From the NCBI GenBank assembly GCA_013176395.1, contig JABMLP010000001.1, positions 744,001 to 808,000 on the forward strand: a stretch of 64,000 nucleotides of DNA, given 5' to 3'. This stretch comes from Venturia oleaginea (Eukaryota > Ascomycota > Dothideomycetes > Venturiales > Venturiaceae). The position numbers were made by a program, and so were the translations under genes. A model generated the notes under the pieces. The model was not told where the DNA came from and did not search any database. It was given only the letters and a program-made list of their open reading frames with translations. The stretch's first letter is position 1; each line of letters begins with the position of its first letter. Of the stretch, positions 32,426 to 43,999 are shown piece after piece.

Positions 32426-35400
32426 TGTGGAAATCTGGCGTTCGATTTGACTGAAGTGGTGGAATGAAAGGAAAATCGGTAGGTGCCCGGGGTGTGCGAT
32501 GTTGTCTGTAACGGACAGCGACCTCTTATATCTCTATCTTGACACTCGAAGAGTGGATTTTCCCCAGGTCGGCTAGTGCTTTCGTACTTCTTGCCGCCCG
32601 CAACTGAACTTGGCATCAGGTTTTTAGTCACCAGACGAAGACCGAGAACCCACTGGATCCTTGACGTTCCCCAGGATGCGGAGGTCTGGGGAGGTGTTAG
32701 GCTGGTTCCAAGATGAGCTTGCGTTGCGAGCGAACCACAGTGCATGCGATGGCAAATGCCCAGACGGCAAGACTCTTGTCATTGGAAGGGAATTCATCAA
32801 GGCATCAATGAGCATGTGACCTTCAAAAGCAGTGATTAAAGAGCCATTCTGGCTTTGGATGTCAAAATCTGGAGAAGAGAGACTTGGAGAAAGTCGGAAA
32901 GGGACGAGGAAAGGGCCAGGATGGCATGACGAATGCCTCAGCATCTCCATTTCCGTTAAACTGCTTTGCCCAGGATAGGGGTGGTTTCGCGAAGATCGTG
33001 CGGTCAAGTGTCCGCGATCCGACTTCTGTCCAATCTGTGTCTGAGCGCAACCCGAGAGGCAGGGCTTCGCGGGCAATCCATGATGGGGACCAAAGCTTGA
33101 CAAGGAGCGGATTGCTTGGAGTTGCGGAGAAGATGCAACTGATGGAGAAGAGATGGGATCGGTGACGCGGGACAAGAGGCTCCAAGCTCGAAGTCGGATA
33201 CAAGCGATTGCGCTACTCCCGAATCGGTATTCTCCGCAAAACCTAGCAGATGCTCAGCCTCGTAGCCACCAGCAGCCAGCCGCGTCTGCAGATAGACGAT
33301 AGTTTCTGGAAATTTTCAGCCTCTCTCTTAGTTGCTGAATCTAATGGTTGGATCGCGTCACGAACTTGAGTCATCCACCATATTCTAGGCTTATGACCGA
33401 GCGCCAATGTAACTACTATCAGAGCCTAGAGGAAGCTTGGGTCGACCAGTCATCAGCAGGTCTCTTCGAGGATTTTATAAGATTCTCATTTCTGGTCCTT
33501 GAACTCTATCTTGATTCCTTTCACTATTAACTTCTCAAACTGCATGTCTGATCCAGCCTGTCTCATTAAACTCAGTACAAATAACTCGAAGACAACTTCA
33601 TATGAAGAGAGATATATCGTGCAGAATTGAATAAAATAAGCAGTACCAGATATATCTAAATATTTCCCTTTGTTCTCAAAGCTCAGCTGAAGAAAAATTC
33701 CATGAACAACAGTTTCTTCGAGTCACTCCTTCCGCCGACCGACTAACAAAGAAAGTACATTCTCATATGTTTGCATTTGGCACTCCAAAACTCGGTATCA
33801 ATGAACTTGGAATTGAGATCGTTAAAATTCTAGTAATTTAGATACGGAAATTGCTGCAGACTCTCCCATCGATCTTTAGCTGGAAGTTTACTCTGAGCCT
33901 ATATTGATTGAGGGACACTAGCTAGATAATTCTAAGAAAGAAACTGGAGGCAATCGCAGCCTCGACGGGCCTACCTATCTAGCTTCGTTATTTTGTTGCC
34001 TATCAAGATTCAAGAATTGATACATTAGATAGTCGCTAGAAGTAAAGATCCATGACTCTTACTTTTCAAAGGTCGCTAGAAATGTAATAAAAGTTGATTT
34101 TGTTGATTTTATTTTTTAGTTTTCTATATGTGAGCTTCTCTTCAGTCATTCGAATTCCAGCCTACCTATATTGTTATTTACACTTCATTCATTCGAATCA
34201 TTTGAACGCAACTACAACCTGTGACCACTAATGACAGAGAGAGAAGATAGGAGACTTTGGTACACTAAGGCTGTCAAGATCCACCGCAGTCCCCGCAGAA
34301 CCAGAGTTAAAGGCCGCGCACACAAAAAGATTTCGCCAGCACCATCCTCCTCTTTACGCTTTTTCCTCACAAAGCGTCGAAATCTTAACGACATATTCCA
34401 TACAGCTGAGCCCCGAGGTATGTTGCTAATCTACTATGCTAATACATTATGTCCTAGCCTCCTAACAGACATCGTCCACCGTTACATACACGGCCAAGGC
34501 GCTGCACAAGCCTCCACTAGGAGCCAGGCCTCTCAACAGTCCGCCTAGTTTTACCCGACTGAGGCCGGCGGATGCCAGCTGATCTGCAGACTTCCTCTTA
34601 CTGGACTTCCGCCCATAGCGCCCTTCGAATCTCTAATCCGACGGCGGATAGATCGTAGTTATTAGGTGGCGAAGTAACTACGCTACTCCTAATTGCTGTT
34701 TGACGTTTTGTTGTTTGTTGTTTCGTTCGTTTGGGGGGCGGAATTGTCCTGGATCCACTACAGGAATTTATATTGATGGTTCGCAAGGTAGATTTTGGTC
34801 ATAGCCATTCGTTTCGCAAAACTGCTTATTCAAAACGGATACCACTTATTCATGACTACAGAGTTGAGTAACTAATCGATCACATGTCTTAAGCTCTACC
34901 ACTTCGTTTGGTGTTGCTCGTTGAGGACACGCCAGGTCTGCCATTCGAGTCTCTTCGTCTTACTATTGAATGAAGTTGGGAACGCAAAAGCAAGGAGGGA
35001 GACGAAGCGACAGAGCGCGGATACTCGAAGCGACGATGCCACAATGTGAAGGTAGTTGGAGACCTGCCAGGTAATCTCGTGGAGGTTGTATCAATGCGCG
35101 TGAAACAGATTCCGAGTTGTTGCGATCCCGACGGTTGGTGGAATGACATGAGCGAAGTCTTGGCGATGAATTTTGTGTTTGGGTGTGGAACGATGGAGAA
35201 GAGGACGAACTTAATTGTGTGATCTGCTGTACTTTGGTAGCGATTCAACCGCAGTTTGGTTGTAAAAGCTGCTTTCGAATTATCTCCTTTTGAGGTTTAT
35301 TAAGTCGTTCTCACGTGACGTTAGAGACACGACGTAATACGTCTATATTACGATGAAAGAAAGCTGGTACATAAGATTACGATTATAGAAGTGGATAGAT

Positions 35401-35676
35401 AAGATAAGAAAAGAAAAGATAGCGTTGGTACTTTTTTGACTCAATACCTATATCCGCAACTTTCTAGTGAGTCTAGGAGTCACAACGCCATTTCATAATC
35501 TCGGGAAAAGCCACGGTTCTCGTTCTTAGATCTGATCCTGCGGAAGACGTGAGGAGATTCAGTTAAAAGGACCTATACGAAAGGCGATGAATTGATAGCT
35601 CATATAACGTATGTTCCGAGACCAAGATATGACGCCACCCATGCATTATTCCATTTCTTCGTGACAATGTGTTATT
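32426..35676. other. Long gene-poor interval
   Basis: Open frames at 32.6-33.2 kb, at 34231-34548 (plus, 105 codons) and at 35248-34889 (minus, 119 codons) have no recognisable domain, and I do not call them genes. About 33.5-34.2 kb is AT-rich and may be decayed repeat. The promoter of the sugar transporter lies near 32.4-32.6 kb. Confidence 0.45.
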
Positions 35677-36666
35677 CTACGTCGACTTGTACGCGTCACC
35701 CAAAACCTGCTTCACTGGTCCAGAATCGCCAGGAACCTCTTTGGGTGCAAGAGTGATGTTGTAGGTAAGATCGCGAACACACTTCGGATCTTTATCCGTG
35801 GGGACGAAATCGACGACCAAATCATCCTTGACAGCAAAGACAGTATCACTCTTCAACCATGGGTCGTCTGATGGGAAAAGTTGCGTAACGACTTGCTTGT
35901 AGCCCTCGGCTGATATCATGAGATGAATGTGAGCGGGACGCATTGGATGTCTATCCAACATCTGCAACAACTGCCATGATGGACCGTCTTGCGGCAAAGA
36001 GTATGCAGTAGGTCGGAGGCAGTAGAAGTGATATTCGCCCTTCCCGTTTGTCCTGAATTTTCCTCGCAGGTTGTTTGGCTTTTGGTTTTCAGGGTCTTGG
36101 AAATCGTATTTTCCATTGGAGGAGGCTTGCCAGATGTCGACGATGGCGTTTGGAATGCCTTTCTTAGTCTCAAGGTCGATGACTTTGCCGTGCATCAAAG
36201 TGACTAGTCCGCCTGGGGCTTCGTTGATGACGATTGAATCTCCGTTTTCACGAAATGGGGCGTCGGGCGACCAGAATGGACCGAGAATGGACGAGGACGT
36301 TGGTGCTCCTGATTCGGATGCGTGCTTGTGGGCAATTTCGTCGACGAGACTGTGCATTTATCAGGATGGGCATGGTAGGCATGCAGAATGAGAGACTCAC
36401 GATTCCAGTCCAGAGATATCAGATAGTCTGTGCATCTCATGTCTCGTCTTTCCACTGGTGTAGTACATGTGTCCGACGGCGTCTAGGAAAAGCATACCGG
36501 CCTGCCATTCTGGAATGGTAAGCTCGACCTCACGGGTGAAGTCATGGAGATGCTTGAAGAGAGCTGTAAAGATTTCCCGGTTGCGAGGCGTCGTGTTTGG
36601 GCCCATTGCGTTGATGACATTTTGGGTGAAGTTTGGGTCGAATCTGGGTTCGCCTTTGGAGTCCAT
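35677..36666 (-). CDS. Intradiol ring-cleavage dioxygenase (catechol/hydroxyquinol 1,2-dioxygenase type)
   Basis: Cleaves catechol-type rings between the two hydroxyl carbons using Fe(III). Exons 36666-36401 and 36349-35677 give 312 residues. The iron ligands of the family are visible: Tyr170 (GKYDFQ), Tyr205 (RPTAY), His229 and His231 (RPAHIHLM). The N-terminal helical dimerisation region ([15 protein letters not shown]) is that of catechol and hydroxyquinol dioxygenases, not of protocatechuate 3,4-dioxygenase. No signal peptide, so intracellular. It diverges from a muconate-lactonizing enzyme gene 840 bases away, which supports a role in aromatic breakdown. Catechol and hydroxyquinol cannot be told apart by eye. 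Confidence 0.92.
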
Positions 36667-37506
36667 TTTGGCTGAAGTGGAGGTGTAATGAGCTATGTGG
36701 TGATTGTGGCTTGGTGTTTAAGGGCGGAATACGGGGGATTGTTGTATTAAGTAGGCCAAAGGTCGGAAGAGGGGCACAATGAAGTGACGGTGGCAAAGAA
36801 AAATCTGTGGATGGCTCCATGACTGTCTTTATAATGGCCGCGGTGAACAGGACCGGCTGAGGGAGCGGCATTATAGCTGTTCGTTCCGCTGTGAGTGGTA
36901 TTCGGGAGATGGCTCGGTAGACCTACGCGAAAAAGATGACCTAGACCCCTAGAACTATTCTATTATAGAGCTGCGAACCTTTCGCCTTTCGGGCAGACTG
37001 CCAGATATATCGACCAATTCTGCGAATACATTTGCCCACAGATGATTCCATACTCTGTACATACAGTGTGAACTTCTCATCCAGAAATGGTAGCATCATA
37101 TCCAGTACCAAAGAGCACCACACCTCGAGATCCAACCCCTTGAAGGACACCCTCCCCGCCATTCTATCACGTGCCAAGATGATGCTGGCAGCGGAAATAT
37201 GCCCATGTCATGAGCATACATCCACCAATTATATCGTATACGTTCCAATTCGACGTCGGCTAAAGTCTTATCCTCCCTCGCCTTTCCGGGTCAAGCCGTT
37301 AGATTGCATAGCTCTCGACCCTTGTGGCGGGGTAAAGAGCTATACGGATCGTGTCTCGGTATTTGCTTGTTGACAATGTAAACATCGCGTCTTTCTCTGC
37401 ATACAATTTCTGGAAATTTCTCCGATTTCCGCTCTGTTTATCGTTTATCAATACCTTCGGTTGTGGTGCGATTGTGGCGCGATCAGTTCTTCGAGGTTTC
37501 AAGGCA
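36667..37506. promoter_or_regulatory. Divergent promoter of the aromatic-degradation pair
   Basis: Holds both 5' ends of the dioxygenase and lactonizing-enzyme genes and no gene of its own. Joint regulation is an inference from the head-to-head arrangement. Confidence 0.5.
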
Positions 37507-38705
37507 ATGCCGAAGCATCATCTTTTTGTGGGCACATGGACCCCGCCAGGAGCAATATTTACCTTCGAGTTCGATGATCAAACTCTAGATTTGAGCTTGA
37601 TCAAACGGACTGAGATCCCGAAAGATGAACCTATATCGTGGATGACCATCAGTGTGAGAATTGTACTCTCGATTCTGGAACAGGATTGACGAATAAAAAG
37701 CACGACAGGAAAACTCTCTATGGAGCGTCGAAGAAGAAGTGGTCCTCTCACGCAATCAAATCGTCTCCTGAGGAAATCGTACACACAGCTTCCCATCCCA
37801 TGACCCACAATCCCGAAGCTTCGAAAGCTGAAACCAGAACGCGGGCCATCTTCTGCTTAGCAACGCAAAAAGCTCCATACAATCTTTACTGCAACCCTTT
37901 CTATGAACACGCCGGTCATGGATCCATTTTCAGTGTGGATGGAGAAGGAACATTGAAAGAGTGCATCCAGAATTACGAGTACGCGCCGGATTCAGCAATT
38001 CACGGCATGGTCTTCGATCCAAAAGAAGAATACCTATACTCTGCAGACATGTGGGGGAACAAAGTCTGGTGTCACAAGAAAGACGCGGATACTGGGAAAC
38101 TGGAGACTGTGGGATATGTCGAGGCGCCGAAACAGAAAGATCAGCCTCGGTGGGTGGCTATACATCCGTCCGGAAACTATCTATATGCTCTGATGGAGCA
38201 TGGAAATACACTTGGTGTATATATCATTGATCCAAAAACGCGTCTTCCCGTTTACACCAATATATCGTATCCTCTCGTTCCAGAATGTAAGTTTCTCACT
38301 TCTTTTTGGCTATTCTCAGACCTGACATGTGCAGTTCTCGTTCAAAAATCTCCATCGTTGTATCGCTCCGATGTCTGCGTTGTCTCACCCTCCTCCAATA
38401 CCCTCTTCGCAACTTCGCGCTCCAATAAGGCTGGAACGCCTGGTTATATTGCTGCGTTCTCGCTCACACCATCTGGCGCGATAGAGAGACAACTATGTCT
38501 GCAATCCACAACGACCAGTGGAGGTCACAGCAATGCTGTCAGCTTCTATCCAGGCAGCAAAGAGGGCGAAGAGTGGATGGCGTTGACGGATGATGAAGTT
38601 GGCTTCGTGGAGATGTATCGGTGGGATGGAAAGTGGCTGGCGAGGGTGGCAAGATGCGAAGTCAAGGAGCCCGGATTTGGCATGAATGCTGTTTGGTACG
38701 ATTAG
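37507..38705 (+). CDS. 3-carboxy-cis,cis-muconate lactonizing enzyme-like propeller protein
   Basis: Exons 37507-37653, 37701-38286 and 38335-38705 give 367 residues, the family length. The start MPKHHLFVGTWTPPGAIFTF and the blocks SAIHGMVFDP, WGNKVW, QPRWVAIHPSGNYLYALMEHGN, LFATSRSN, GGHSNAVSFYP and EPGFGMNAVWYD match the seven-bladed propeller lactonases that turn carboxymuconate into a muconolactone in the fungal beta-ketoadipate pathway. The second intron (48 bases) would also read through in frame, but a CCTGAC branch site and the jump in similarity support splicing. It pairs with the dioxygenase on the opposite strand. Confidence 0.88.
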
Positions 38706-39134
38706 GGGAAAGATATCTCACAGAATTTCCATCACCTCGACAACCATTGGATCCATTTATAACGAGATCCCAAACCAGACTTATTGCACCGGCTGAAGAA
38801 ATTCAGACCTGCGTAAACTTCAGCATAGCACCTCTCCTTGCATTTTCTCACGACGCACTCTTTTCCCCAACTATCTTGTGTCCCCATGCTTTCGTGCATG
38901 TCAAAAACGAGACGGCCGAGAAAATCCAAAGTCAGGAAATTGGCATACTCCGTTTAACTCCCAACTCCAGTCCCAAATTCGACTGAGTGAAGATAGCAAC
39001 TTTGAATGTACTCAAAGATCCCAACATGGCACTTTTCTCTGCTAAGAATAGCCCATGCATCTTAAAAACCGGAAAATAGTCGCGCTAATGTCAACAATGG
39101 GAAGCACAGCATCAGCCTTCCAACTTCTTTACCA
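38706..39134. other. Convergent intergenic gap
   Basis: 3' flank of the lactonizing enzyme (plus) and of the 697-residue orphan (minus). Nothing else seen. Confidence 0.5.
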
Positions 39135-41228
39135 TCAGTATCGGAACATCACGAAACCTGCCCGTTCCAATTCGCAATGCCCGACAGCAGTAGCTCGAAT
39201 CGCATCAGGCACACTCAAAACCGCGTCTAGCATCGCTTGAACCGTCTCTCCAACAGTGCTCTTCCACCGCCTTCTCGTATCTGTCTCCATCAGACTCGGA
39301 TCAACCATTGCTTCCAAGAAATTTAGGAGCTCCAAAAAGTGGTTTTTATCATCGTAACGATTCTCTTTCTCCTCTCGTTCAAGGAAAGATGCATCGCCGT
39401 AGGCAAGATGTTCATCGTGCTTCAACTTCCTTGAAAGTTTATAAGTCATTTCAGCAGTTTGCCCACCACCCCGTCGTCCGACCAGCATTTGCGCGACTGT
39501 CCAGGAACTCCAAGCTAAGACAGGCGCCTCCGCAATGACTGGGATCACAAGAGCTGGGATGTGGGCGAAGAGATGGAAACAAAGTCGTGCTTCATTTGGG
39601 ATTCGAGCTTGCGACCACGCTGTCGCCGTGCGATATGGTGAGATGCCCGCAACAAAAATCGCCATTTTTCTGTATCTAGGGTAGGTCGGATGTGTCAATT
39701 CCCAGGGACAAAGATATACGATTGGAGTGCCTGTCTCGGCGAAGGAGGACAGCAAAGTAGGAGCGATCAAAGCATCGGCTGCCAGTCCGGGCCCTCTCAA
39801 CTCGGCAACAGCAAAGTCCTTCGACCGTTCAAGATCTGTGGACCGACCGCTGCAATATAGATATGGACAAAACCAGCCTTTGGCACAAGACCTCTTATCA
39901 ACGGCTTTTGTCTCGCCATGGAAAACAAGACTGGCTTCTTCGCCAATCAATTTGTGCGCGATTCTGAACTCCAGCGTGTTGAGACCGACTCTTCTTTTCA
40001 CTTTTTGGCCGTTCTTGCCATACCAAATATTGATGCCCAAATCCGCGACTTCCTCAATCGTGAACTCTGCTGCTTTCTGAATCGATTTCTGAATCACGGT
40101 GACAGCACTAGGTGCAAGAGTCTCAATTCCAACATGCATCACGCCGGCAAACACAAAATCTCTTCTTCGAATATTCGGCAGAGTCACAGGATTGTTATCT
40201 CCCCATGGCGAAAGATGGTAGGGCAATTTTGCGGTCGATTGTAGTGACTGGACTGTCGCTCTTCCGACTCGACCGGTTATTGTGTTTCCCAGAAACCTGG
40301 CAACGCGATCGCTTTTGGGATCTTTTTGCTGGGAAGATTGCGACGCCAAAGAAGCTTCATGATAGGCCGGAGTGTCCAAACACACGCCAGTTTGAGCAAG
40401 GCTTTCAGGCCTCCATTCTTCTCGCGGATATGAAGGGGCAGATAATGGCCGTGGTGTTAGCACGGGAGCAGCAAGCGAGTTTAGGCTTGATCGAGCAGGT
40501 CCTGGCTTATATGAATGCTCAAACTGCGCAGCTACAACGTGAGGCACCGGATCATGAGGAGTAGCGATGTATGGGACTGAAAATTGATGTCCAAGCAATC
40601 CAGGTCTCTGCGGCTGAGGATGCGCAATGCTCTCACGATCCGAATCGGAATAGAAGTCAGTAGATGGCCCAACTGTGTAGCTCTGAGATGCACCAGTCAA
40701 TTGTGGCAAAGGCATTTGCAAATATGGAGCACCCTGATCTGGCGATGACAAGGGGTTACTCGAGTAACCCTGAATCCCTCGGTTTGGACATTGAGGAGTC
40801 AGCGTTTGGGGATAAGGAACACTCGCAGCAAAGGGCGAGACGGAACAATTCACATGGCTTTGAGATCTTTGGTGTTTCGACCATTGCGGAGTCGGAGTTT
40901 GTGGATATGGCACGCGAAAAGACTGTTGACTGCTTGGACGTGGAAAATACGTCGTTGGCGTTGGCGAAGGCGTCTCTCCATATCTGTTTACGGAGTAGTC
41001 GATGGTAGCTCGATCAGTGGCCTGAGAGGAGTCGGTATATTGAGAAGAGGATGTATACTGCGATGATGCCGTAGTATATGATGATGCTGTATATTGTGTA
41101 GTCGCTGGGGAAGGGGGTTTGGGACTGTATAGGTTCGCTTGGTGGGGTTGGTACCGCGGATCGATTTGTTTTAGATCCGCTCGATAGCCGGCTTGATTGC
41201 TGTCGTCATATTGAAACTCTGTCGCCAT
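39135..41228 (-). CDS. Conserved-looking hypothetical protein, 697 residues
   Basis: Single long exon. The first 300 residues are rich in Pro, Ser, Gln and Tyr, with a degenerate repeat VPYPQTPTPQ / VPYPQTLTPQ / APYLQMPLPQ. The second half is ordered, with short hydrophobic segments (AIFVAGISPYRTATAW, LCFHLFAHIPALVIPVIAEAP) and a basic C-terminus. I do not recognise a domain. The length and steady composition make it a real gene. The N-terminal part resembles disordered adaptor or RNA-binding tails, which is only a resemblance. Confidence 0.75.
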   Translation of the reverse strand: MATEFQYDDSNQAGYRADLKQIDPRYQPHQANLYSPKPPSPATTQYTASSYTTASSQYTSSSQYTDSSQATDRATIDYSVNRYGETPSPTPTTYFPRPSSQQSFRVPYPQTPTPQWSKHQRSQSHVNCSVSPFAASVPYPQTLTPQCPNRGIQGYSSNPLSSPDQGAPYLQMPLPQLTGASQSYTVGPSTDFYSDSDRESIAHPQPQRPGLLGHQFSVPYIATPHDPVPHVVAAQFEHSYKPGPARSSLNSLAAPVLTPRPLSAPSYPREEWRPESLAQTGVCLDTPAYHEASLASQSSQQKDPKSDRVARFLGNTITGRVGRATVQSLQSTAKLPYHLSPWGDNNPVTLPNIRRRDFVFAGVMHVGIETLAPSAVTVIQKSIQKAAEFTIEEVADLGINIWYGKNGQKVKRRVGLNTLEFRIAHKLIGEEASLVFHGETKAVDKRSCAKGWFCPYLYCSGRSTDLERSKDFAVAELRGPGLAADALIAPTLLSSFAETGTPIVYLCPWELTHPTYPRYRKMAIFVAGISPYRTATAWSQARIPNEARLCFHLFAHIPALVIPVIAEAPVLAWSSWTVAQMLVGRRGGGQTAEMTYKLSRKLKHDEHLAYGDASFLEREEKENRYDDKNHFLELLNFLEAMVDPSLMETDTRRRWKSTVGETVQAMLDAVLSVPDAIRATAVGHCELERAGFVMFRY

Positions 41229-41693
41229 TGAATCTTCTACAGTTGTGTATAGACGTGCGAGGACCTCGATGAGAAATGTAGCAACCGGTGGCTATGCAGA
41301 AAGCAAACTTCGACGCAAAGTCTTGGCCCATCCCATGCAAGGTTTAACATTGTTATGTTTCATGAGCCGCTGCGGACTTCTTTCTCTTCCTCACCTGACT
41401 GTTGTTCCTCTTATTGCTTGCCGTCGCATCAGATCCTCAGGGCTATGTTCTCATGGTAAGCTACCAACCTGTTGTCTCCTGAGCTACCACTACTGAAGTT
41501 CTTTCCACAACAACAAGAGCAGCCCCTGTCGAACAATCTGAAGCTCGGGCGCTTCAACGAAGACTTTCAGCCGAAGCCCTTGCATCTCCACTGTTTGGTC
41601 GCACAGTACCTACCCTTGACGATAAACCACCACAAAAACTTTATCACCGCTTGAGAATTAATTATTTAAATCATCTCATACTCGCCATCTACA
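41229..41693. other. Intergenic upstream of the tRNA
   Basis: No gene seen. It is the promoter side of the 697-residue orphan. Confidence 0.45.
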
Positions 41694-41776
41694 GCCTTGC
41701 TAGCTCAGTGGTAGAGCGTCTCACTCGTATGTCCAGTGCGATGAGAAGGTCGCTAGTTCAAACCTGGTGTGAGGCA
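41694..41776 (+). tRNA. tRNA-Thr (anticodon CGT) with an 11-base intron
   Basis: The acceptor arms GCCTTGC and GTGAGGC pair along seven positions, allowing G-U pairs. The D-arm is GCTC-AGTGGTA-GAGC, which also serves as the internal A box. The anticodon stem TCTCA/TGAGA holds a loop that reads CT-CGT-AA once TGTCCAGTGCG is removed at the canonical position 37/38. The T-arm is GCTAG-TTCAAAC-CTGGT (B box). A run of T follows at about 41779, the usual RNA polymerase III stop. Confidence 0.9.
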
Positions 41777-42039
41777 TAGTTTTTGTCGCTTTTACCACTT
41801 TGTCCTATCTAGTATGTCTTACTTGTGTCCTTCTTTTCCTTCTCTTCTTTTTGGCAGATGAATGAACGCAAACTATCACAAAGAGCAGATTCGATTGTGT
41901 GACTTTGAATTGCCGGGTTGGGTCCAGTTTTTCCACACTTCGGCGAAGTATACACTCGACTATTCCTCGTTTTTCTCCAACATATCTTTCAAGTCAAGCT
42001 CATATAAAGATCAGGAACGATACTAATTGCGCCAGCTTA

Positions 42040-42383
42040 GTTTTTGTCAATAATTCGTGTTTGTGGGGAGCGATGATGCTTCAGAGTCCTTTCGAAAAAT
42101 TACATTCTCGGAGTGCGAAGCTTCCTTAACCTTTTCCAGAGAATTTACGTTTGGGGACATGGCATTTGACGAGTGAGAAACTCCACCTCCCGCTGATTTG
42201 GTCTATTCTACAGCTTCGAATCCAGATAAAAGTATCAAGGCCGCAGGGTGGAAGATATCAATCATGCTTCCGACAATGGGCCCGTACATTAACAAGGTCC
42301 CAAAATTCGACACACTCGACCTTCTTATCGCGTGGATTGATACGAGTGAGACGCTCTACCGAGTAGAGGATGAGAACGTATGA
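42040..42383 (+). pseudogene. Decayed coding stretch, family unknown
   Basis: A plus frame with protein-like composition (SECEASLTFSREFTFGDMAF, then KISIMLPTMGPYINKVPKF), interrupted by a TGA at about 42171 and with no clear start. It ends at TGA 42381-42383. It could be an exon of the frame that follows at 42.9 kb. No domain recognised. Confidence 0.3.
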
Positions 42384-42909
42384 GAAAAGAAGAATGAAGA
42401 AGGCATGTCATGATAGGGATTGATAAATTTCTGGAAATGTTGTATACAGGAGGTTGCCAGAAGTTTAGCGGTATCGATCTCATTTTGAGAGCGTTGTGTT
42501 GAAGGGAGTTGCTTGATAACGAACACAAACTGACGAGACCCTTCATAGATCATATATACGAGCGATGATGGTAGATTTTACAGCCGGTTATAGAAGCACA
42601 ACGCCATACGATTCTGACCATCGCTGTTGCTGGCCGGGTCATCAGATCATTGCCTAAAGCGGAAGAGGAAGGGCAAGAGGAAGAGAGGAGGAGGCCGAGA
42701 TCGCCGAGAACATCGTCGGCGCAAATGCCCGAGATTCTAAGAATGAATGGGTTTGAGGCAGTTATCAGAATGAGTTGAATTGAATGCAACCGTCCTAAGT
42801 ACAGTTGTTCATAAGGATTGAATAGACTCAAAGATCTTGCTAAGAAAATGGAATCTATCCGTAACTAGTTGCCCTCTCCCCATGGCTTCAATCATACAGA
42901 GATGAAGAG

Positions 42910-43895
42910 GTGGTTGAGCGTATCGCCGGCGCATCTGCGTCTAGGGAAGACGCGAGCCAGACGAGAAAAGTAGACTCGGCCCAATTCATCGAGGAGTTTG
43001 GAGTCTCGGTCTTCAAGCGAATGCGGGACACTAGCCCTCTCGAGACTCAGCTACCAGCCCTGTCACCAGCTGAGATTTCGAAGCGATCAAAATGGATCGA
43101 GCATCTTTGGAACAACCAACCGGCCATTAACCAAGTCCAGATCGATTTCAGAAATCTAATAGCTAAGCAAGTCTACTATTTTAACCACCATTTCAACAGC
43201 AAACACATTATGAAGGGGATATATTTTCTCCTATCAAATTGCTACAATTGCTTTTGGGATGTCTCGAGCCTCGCTGCAATGTTTCCCGAAGCAGCTCTCT
43301 TCGCTACTCATCCGCTGATCGCGCCAGGTTCGCTGGACCATATTGTAACCTACTGTTGGCTTCCAACCGCCATGAAACGACTGGTGACAATGGAGAAGGA
43401 TTTTCGACTGTTGACTTTGACGCGTGCGAGCAAGACCTCACCAAGCATAATCGGTTCGGGCCGACACCATTGACCAACCACCACTGTCAGTACGAGATTA
43501 AGGCATATGATTACGAGCATCTCGACAAGATTCCACCTCCAGCCATCCAGCAACTCTTTAGCCTTTGACTTGTCGGCCAGATCTCGCGAATACATTTGAA
43601 AAAGCTCTTTCTGATATCTTTGGAGCAACGGAAAAAGCCAAAAATGTCGCACCTTTGTGGATACGCACAACGCAGCAATCCGTGGCATTTGGAGTTGGAG
43701 GAGCAGGACACCAATCGAACTCGCGACAAATGCCACAGCTTTGGCAACAACGCTCACACCTATTGCAAAAAACATGCACCTGCATGTTTTCTTCACAGAA
43801 AAGGCGCAACCGTGTCGGAGGTCCTGAAGATGGTCGAGACATTCGTCAAAGTGTCCCCGCCAATGTACCCTGAGCAAGCTTTCCTGGCCAATTAG
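42910..43895 (+). pseudogene. Unrecognised gene or relic in two frames
   Basis: Frame 1 (42910 to about 43390) reads as protein: SAQFIEEFGVSVFKRMRD, then YYFNHHFNSKHIMKGIYFLL. From about 43390 a second frame takes over (GFSTVDFDACEQDL, YEIKAYDYEHLDKIPPPAIQ), meets TGA at 43566-43568 and stays readable to 43895 with a Cys/His-rich patch (KCHSFGNNAHTYCKKHAPAC). The frame change could be an intron or a frameshift. No start is certain and no family is recognised. Confidence 0.35.
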
Positions 43896-43999
43896 ATGTC
43901 ACGCGAACCAGATTGGGCATACAATATGCATCTACACGGCATAAATGATCCATGCATGTCAACCTTTACAGGTCGTTTTTTTTCACTTTGCCGGCCCTA

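Noticed and set aside
32624..33203. Open frames on both strands upstream of the sugar transporter
   Set aside because: Overlapping frames without a recognisable domain or splice support.
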